Positions 54,528 to 64,000 of a stretch of DNA of 64,000 nt are shown here, piece by piece. The stretch lies in NCBI RefSeq assembly GCF_018139485.1, contig NZ_JAGSNF010000003.1, positions 186,001-250,000 on the forward strand. The letters are read 5' to 3'. Made by a program: the position numbers and the translations under genes. Origin of the DNA: Phycicoccus avicenniae (GTDB lineage Bacteria > Actinomycetota > Actinomycetes > Actinomycetales > Dermatophilaceae). Every line of letters starts with the position of its first letter. The stretch's first letter is position 1. The notes under the pieces were generated by a model. That model did not search any database. It saw only the letters and a program-made list of their open reading frames with translations, and was not told where the DNA came from.

Positions 54528-55391
54528 TCAGGGTCCGGACGGACCCCGCTCGTCGGTGCCGCGACGGCGCAGGTAGCGCTCGAACTCCTTGGCGATCGCG
54601 TCCCCGCTCGCCTCCGGCAGCTCAGCGGTGTCCTGGGCCTCCTCGAGGCTCTCGACGTACTCGGCGACCTCGGTGTCCGACGCCGCGAGCTCGTCGATGC
54701 CCCGCTCCCACGCGCGCGCGTCCTCGTCGAGCTCACCGTGCTCGATGGGGCCGTCGAGCAGCTCCTCGAGCCGGCCGAGGAGGGCCGCGGTCGCCTTGGG
54801 GGAGGGCGTGTGGCCCGCGTAGTGCGGGACGGCCGCCCAGCACGAGATCGAGGGGATCCCGACCTGGGTCGCGGCGTCGGCGACGACGCCGACGATGCCC
54901 GTCGGGCCCTCGTAGGTGCTCATCTCGAGGTCGTGCCGGTGCCGGGTGTCCTCGCTGTCGGAGGTCGCCGACACCGGGATGGGGCGCGAGTGCGCGACGT
55001 CGGCCATGAGGGCGCCAAGCGTGACGACGGCCCCGACCCCGGCGGACTCGGCGACCTCCATGAGCTCGATGGCGAAGGCGCGCCACCGGAAGGACGGCTC
55101 GACCCCCTGCACGAGGACGACGTCACGACCGAGCGGGGTGTCGCGGGCGACGAGGATGCGCGTCGTGCGCCAGCTGATCCGCCGCTTGCCGCCCTCGACG
55201 ACGACCCGCGGGCGGTTGACCTGGAAGTCGTAGTAGTCCTCGGGGTCCATCGCCGCGACGACGTCGGCACCCCAGACGGTCGCGAGGTGCTCCACGACGG
55301 AGCTCGCGGCCTCGCCGGCGTCGTTCCAGCCCTCGAAGGCGACGATCATCACCGGGTCGCGCAGCTCGCCGATGTCCTCGAGCTCGATCAC
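54528..55391 (-). CDS. PAC2 family protein
   Basis: 287 residues of the PAC2 (proteasome assembly chaperone-like) fold: VMIVAFEGWNDAGEAASSVV, VVLVQGVEPSFRWRAFA, ATQVGIPSISCWAAVPHYAG. Actinobacterial members are of unknown role; a link with the ARC ATPase at 62983 is only suggestive. GTG 55391 has AAGGAGG 6 bases upstream, among the best ribosome sites in the window. Confidence 0.9.
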   Translation of the reverse strand: MIELEDIGELRDPVMIVAFEGWNDAGEAASSVVEHLATVWGADVVAAMDPEDYYDFQVNRPRVVVEGGKRRISWRTTRILVARDTPLGRDVVLVQGVEPSFRWRAFAIELMEVAESAGVGAVVTLGALMADVAHSRPIPVSATSDSEDTRHRHDLEMSTYEGPTGIVGVVADAATQVGIPSISCWAAVPHYAGHTPSPKATAALLGRLEELLDGPIEHGELDEDARAWERGIDELAASDTEVAEYVESLEEAQDTAELPEASGDAIAKEFERYLRRRGTDERGPSGP

Positions 55392-55447
55392 CAGTGCCTC
55401 CTTGCGGGTCGCTGCGGGCGGGGTCCTGCCTCCACCCTACGGCTCGC

Positions 55448-55453
55448 TAGGCT
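55448..55453 (+). promoter_or_regulatory. -10 of the HAD hydrolase gene
   Basis: TAGGCT, 8 bases before ATG 55462. Confidence 0.5.
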
Positions 55454-55461
55454 CGCGGCCC

Positions 55462-56139
55462 ATGAGCCTCCCCGCAGCCGTGTTCTGGGACATGGACGGC
55501 ACCCTCGTCGACACCGAGCCGTACTGGATCGCCGCGGAGCACGCCATCGTCGAGGAGGCGGGCGGCCGGTGGAACGACGCGTTCGCCCACGAGCTCGTCG
55601 GGAACGACCTCATGGTCTCGGCCCGCTTCATCCGGGAGAACTCCCCGATCACGTGGGAGCCGGAGCGGATCGTCGAGGAGCTGCTGGCCCGTGTCGTGCG
55701 GCAGGTGAGCGAGCACGTGCCGTGGCGGCCGGGCGCCCGCGAGCTGCTGGCCGCCCTCGTCGAGCGCGGCGTCCCCACGGCCCTCGTGACGATGTCGTGG
55801 CGCAGTCTCGCCGACGCGGTCGTCGCCTCGCTGCCCCCGGGCTCCTTCGGCGCCGTCGTCACCGGCGACGAGGTCGAGCACGGCAAGCCGCACGCCGAGC
55901 CCTACCTCGCGGCCGCGCGGACCCTCGGGGTCGACCCCGCGGCCTGCGTCGCCATCGAGGACAGCCCGACCGGGGTGCGGTCCGCGGTGGCGGCGGGTGT
56001 GCCCACCGTCGCCGTCCCGCACGTCGTGCCGGTGCCGGACATCGCCGGCGCCGTCCACGTCACCGGTCTCGAGGGGATGACCCCCGAGGGCCTCGCCGAC
56101 GCGGTCGCCTCACTCCTCGGTGGGGTCGAGCGCGCCTGA
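55462..56139 (+). CDS. HAD family hydrolase (beta-phosphoglucomutase-like)
   Basis: 225 residues: nucleophile motif FWDMDGTLVDTEPYW, VTMSW (motif II), GKPHAEPYLAAA (motif III) and AIEDSPTGVRSAVAAG (motif IV), with a helical cap. It is probably a sugar-phosphate or nucleotide phosphatase. The last 30 bases overlap the convergent nuclease gene. Confidence 0.92.
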   Translation: MSLPAAVFWDMDGTLVDTEPYWIAAEHAIVEEAGGRWNDAFAHELVGNDLMVSARFIRENSPITWEPERIVEELLARVVRQVSEHVPWRPGARELLAALVERGVPTALVTMSWRSLADAVVASLPPGSFGAVVTGDEVEHGKPHAEPYLAAARTLGVDPAACVAIEDSPTGVRSAVAAGVPTVAVPHVVPVPDIAGAVHVTGLEGMTPEGLADAVASLLGGVERA

Positions 56140-56955
56140 GCGGGCCGGGTCGAGGGCGATGCGGTCCGCGCCCTCGGGCAGCGGCGGCGGCGTGCCCCCG
56201 AACTCGGGACAGAGCTCCTGGAAGTCGCACCAGGCGCACAGCTTCGAGGTGCGCGGGCGCCAGTCGCCCGTCCGCGCGGCCCGCACGACGGCGTCCCAGA
56301 TGGCGCGGACGTTGCGCTCGACGGCGAGCAGGTCTCGCTCGTCCGGCAGGTACCGGACGATCTCGCCGTTGCCGAGGTAGACGAGCTGGAGCATCGCGGG
56401 GACGCGGCCGTGCAGGCGCCACAGGACGAGGGCGTAGAACTTCATCTGGAAGAGGGCCTTGCCCTCGAAGAGCTCGCCGGGGGAGCGGCCGGTCTTGTAG
56501 TCGACGACCCGCATGGCGCCGTCCGGGGCGACGTCGAGCCGGTCGACGTAGCCGCGCAGCGTGAGGCCCTCGACCTCGGTCTCGACGTAGAGCTCACGGG
56601 CCTGCGGCTCGAGCCGGGTGGGGTCCTCGAGGGCGAACCACTGCTCGACGAGGCCCGCGGCGGCCAAGAACCAGCCCTCCTCGGTGAGGGCCGCGTCCTC
56701 CTCGAGCATCGTCGCGAGCTCGGGACGCTCCTCGACGAGGGCCCGCCAGCGCGGCTCGAGGAGGGCGGTGGCGGCCGCGGGCGTGCGCTGGTCGGCCGGC
56801 AGGTCGAAGAGGTGCTCGAGGACGGCGTGCACGAGGGTGCCGCGGGCCGCCGCGGGCGACGGCGGACCCTCGAGCTTGTCGATCGTCCGGAACCGGAAGA
56901 GCAGCGGGCACTGCTTGAAGTCCGCGGCCCGGCTCGGGGAGAGAGCGGGGGTCAT
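56110..56955 (-). CDS. RecB-type PD-(D/E)XK nuclease with probable Fe-S cluster
   Basis: 281 residues. Nuclease core: RGTLVHAVLEHL, YVDRLDVAPDGAMRVVDYKTG (catalytic D and D-x-K), then QMKFYALVLWRLHG. Cysteines in FKQCPLLF near the N-terminus and KLCAWCDFQELCPEF near the end fit the C...C-x2-C-x5-C cluster of AddB/Dna2-type nucleases. There is no helicase domain. ATG 56955 has TACCGT 7 bases upstream. It may act in repair. Confidence 0.9.
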   Translation of the reverse strand: MTPALSPSRAADFKQCPLLFRFRTIDKLEGPPSPAAARGTLVHAVLEHLFDLPADQRTPAAATALLEPRWRALVEERPELATMLEEDAALTEEGWFLAAAGLVEQWFALEDPTRLEPQARELYVETEVEGLTLRGYVDRLDVAPDGAMRVVDYKTGRSPGELFEGKALFQMKFYALVLWRLHGRVPAMLQLVYLGNGEIVRYLPDERDLLAVERNVRAIWDAVVRAARTGDWRPRTSKLCAWCDFQELCPEFGGTPPPLPEGADRIALDPARSGALDPTEE

Positions 56956-56962
56956 GGCGACC

Positions 56963-56968
56963 ACGGTA
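56963..56968 (-). promoter_or_regulatory. -10 of the RecB-type nuclease gene
   Basis: TACCGT, 7 bases before ATG 56955. Confidence 0.5.
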
Positions 56969-57017
56969 GGTGCCCGGTCCGACACGAGGGCGCCCCCACA
57001 CCGGGGCGGGCGGCCGC

Positions 57018-60782
<3,765 letters not shown>

Positions 60783-60815
60783 GGGGGTGCTCGGGGTCCT
60801 CTCCGGGGCCGGTGA

Positions 60816-62960
<2,145 letters not shown>

Positions 62961-62971
62961 CGCCCGCGGGT

Positions 62972-62977
62972 TATCGT
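62972..62977 (+). promoter_or_regulatory. possible -10 of arc
   Basis: TATCGT, 5 bases before ATG 62983, one base closer than most in this window. Confidence 0.4.
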
Positions 62978-62982
62978 CGAGC

Positions 62983-64000
62983 ATGAGCACCGACGAGCCC
63001 ACGGAGGAGCAGGGAACCCGCGAGCGGCTCGAGGCCGAGCGCCGGTCCCTCGAGTCCGAGCTGGCCGCGCTGCGCGCCGGCGGTGAGGTCAGTCCCGACC
63101 AGGTCCGCTCGCTCGAGCGGGACCTCGCCCAGCTCCGCTCCCAGACCGCCACCCTCTCCGCCCAGAACGAGCGTCTCGTGCGCACCCTGCGCGAGGCCCG
63201 CGAGCAGATCGTCACGCTGAAGTCCGAGGTCGACCGGCTGGGACAGCCCCCGGCCGCGTACGGCACGGTCGTCGAGGTCTTCGAGGACGGCACCGCGGAC
63301 GTCCTGACGAGCGGCCGCAAGATGCACGTTGCCGTGAGCCCCTCCGTCGAGGAGGGCGAGCTCGCCCCCGGCCGCGAGGTCATGCTCAACGAGGCGATGA
63401 ACGTCGTCGCGGCGCACGGCTTCGAGACGGTCGGCGAGGTCGTCATGTGCAAGGAGCTCCTCGAGGACGGGCGCGTCCTCGTCGTCGCCCAGGCCGACGA
63501 GGAGCGGGTCTGCCGGATGGCGTCCTCGCTCGCCGGGGTCCACGTGCGCGCCGGCGACGCCCTCCTCCTCGAGCCGCGCTCCGGCTTCGTCTTCGAGCGG
63601 ATCCCCAAGGCCGAGGTCGCCGACCTCGTCCTCGAGGAGGTCCCGGACATCGACTACGCCGACATCGGCGGCCTCACCGGCCAGATCGAGGCGATCCGCG
63701 ACGCCGTCGAGCTGCCGTACCTGCACGCCGACCTCTACGTCGAGCACCGGCTCAAGCCGCCGAAGGGCGTCCTGCTCTACGGCCCGCCCGGCTGCGGCAA
63801 GACGATGATCGCCAAGGCGGTCGCCGCGTCGCTGTCCCGCAAGGTCGCGGAGAAGGAGGGGCGGGACTCCGTCCGCTCCTACTTCCTCAACATCAAGGGC
63901 CCGGAGCTGCTCAACAAGTACGTCGGCGAGACCGAGCGGCACATCCGGCTCATCTTCCAGCGGGCCCGTGAGAAGTCGAGCGAGGGCTACCCCGTCGTCG
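62983..64000 (+). CDS. arc: proteasome-associated ATPase ARC (Mpa), C-terminus cut off by window edge
   Basis: AAA+ unfoldase that feeds pupylated proteins to the 20S proteasome. 339 residues are visible. The N-terminal coiled coil (about 10-95, [16 protein letters not shown]) binds Pup in homologues. Two OB domains follow ([40 protein letters not shown]), then the AAA module with [20 protein letters not shown] and Walker [10 protein letters not shown]. dop, pup and the proteasome genes would be expected to the right. Confidence 0.95.
   Translation, partial: MSTDEPTEEQGTRERLEAERRSLESELAALRAGGEVSPDQVRSLERDLAQLRSQTATLSAQNERLVRTLREAREQIVTLKSEVDRLGQPPAAYGTVVEVFEDGTADVLTSGRKMHVAVSPSVEEGELAPGREVMLNEAMNVVAAHGFETVGEVVMCKELLEDGRVLVVAQADEERVCRMASSLAGVHVRAGDALLLEPRSGFVFERIPKAEVADLVLEEVPDIDYADIGGLTGQIEAIRDAVELPYLHADLYVEHRLKPPKGVLLYGPPGCGKTMIAKAVAASLSRKVAEKEGRDSVRSYFLNIKGPELLNKYVGETERHIRLIFQRAREKSSEGYPVV

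Overview
The window is chromosomal DNA from a very high-GC actinobacterium. The evidence is mshC (mycothiol synthesis), two F420-type LLM oxidoreductases, the proteasome ATPase ARC, the sufRBDCSUT operon, GT4 glycogen synthase, and families largely confined to actinobacteria (DUF3090, SCO1664, DUF3099, DUF5703, acVLRF1). The gene mix fits a member of the Micrococcales (Dermatophilaceae/Intrasporangiaceae-like), but the exact taxon is a guess. There is no sign of phage, insertion sequence, CRISPR array or rRNA; this is core genome with a few accessory genes.

Layout. 1-4065: tal (cut by the window edge) and tkt of the pentose phosphate pathway, divergent from ctaB. 4108-8139: ctaA with an upstream ABC pair, divergent from psd-pssA. 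8187-15176: one tightly overlapping Fe-S assembly operon, sufR-sufB-sufD-Rieske ferredoxin-sufC-sufS-sufU-sufT, followed by acVLRF1. 15196-20667: small membrane protein, VOC protein, YpfJ-type metalloprotease (apparent frameshift), ABC-F ATPase, ArsR-SRPBCC gene (apparent frameshift) and a serine beta-lactamase/esterase. 20681-27750: trpB2, an ABC exporter, DUF2252, SURF1, moaA, DUF3099. 27881-34462: fabG-fabI (MabA-InhA type), serB, an F420 oxidoreductase with glgC, glgA, and an XdhC C-terminal-domain protein. 34523-43526: ABC ATPase, nfeD-SPFH, TSUP transporter, SpoU methyltransferase, a DUF3037-HipA pair divergent from a Ser/Thr kinase, tRNA-Leu(GAG), M20 peptidase, DUF5703, an acidic protein. 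43533-56955: aldo/keto reductase, second F420 enzyme, uppP, corA, then the actinobacterial trio phosphomutase / DUF3090 / SCO1664 kinase leading to mshC, with a CbiMNQO-type metal transporter set inside the trio; then a MerR regulator, PAC2 protein, HAD hydrolase and Fe-S RecB-type nuclease. 57018-64000: metH, divergent from a site-2 protease, trmI and arc (cut by the window edge).

How genes work together. ctaB, ctaA and SURF1 serve heme A and aa3 oxidase assembly. psd and pssA make phosphatidylethanolamine. The suf operon carries its own [Fe-S] repressor. glgC and glgA start glycogen/glucan synthesis from a divergent promoter region. The CbiMNQO importer has a Nur-like operator, so it may import nickel rather than cobalt, although the B12-dependent metH lies nearby.

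The strongest window-wide signal is promoter architecture. At about 27 genes a TANNNT hexamer (a few loose variants) ends 5-8 bases before an ATG or GTG that has no Shine-Dalgarno sequence, which predicts leaderless mRNAs. Genes inside operons instead use ATGA, GTGA or TGATG overlaps. In two divergent pairs the opposing -10 hexamers physically overlap, and in three places the upstream gene's TAG stop codon is part of the next gene's -10. The best candidates for poorly described biology are the split phosphomutase/DUF3090/SCO1664 module and the HipA-DUF3037 pair facing a Ser/Thr kinase.
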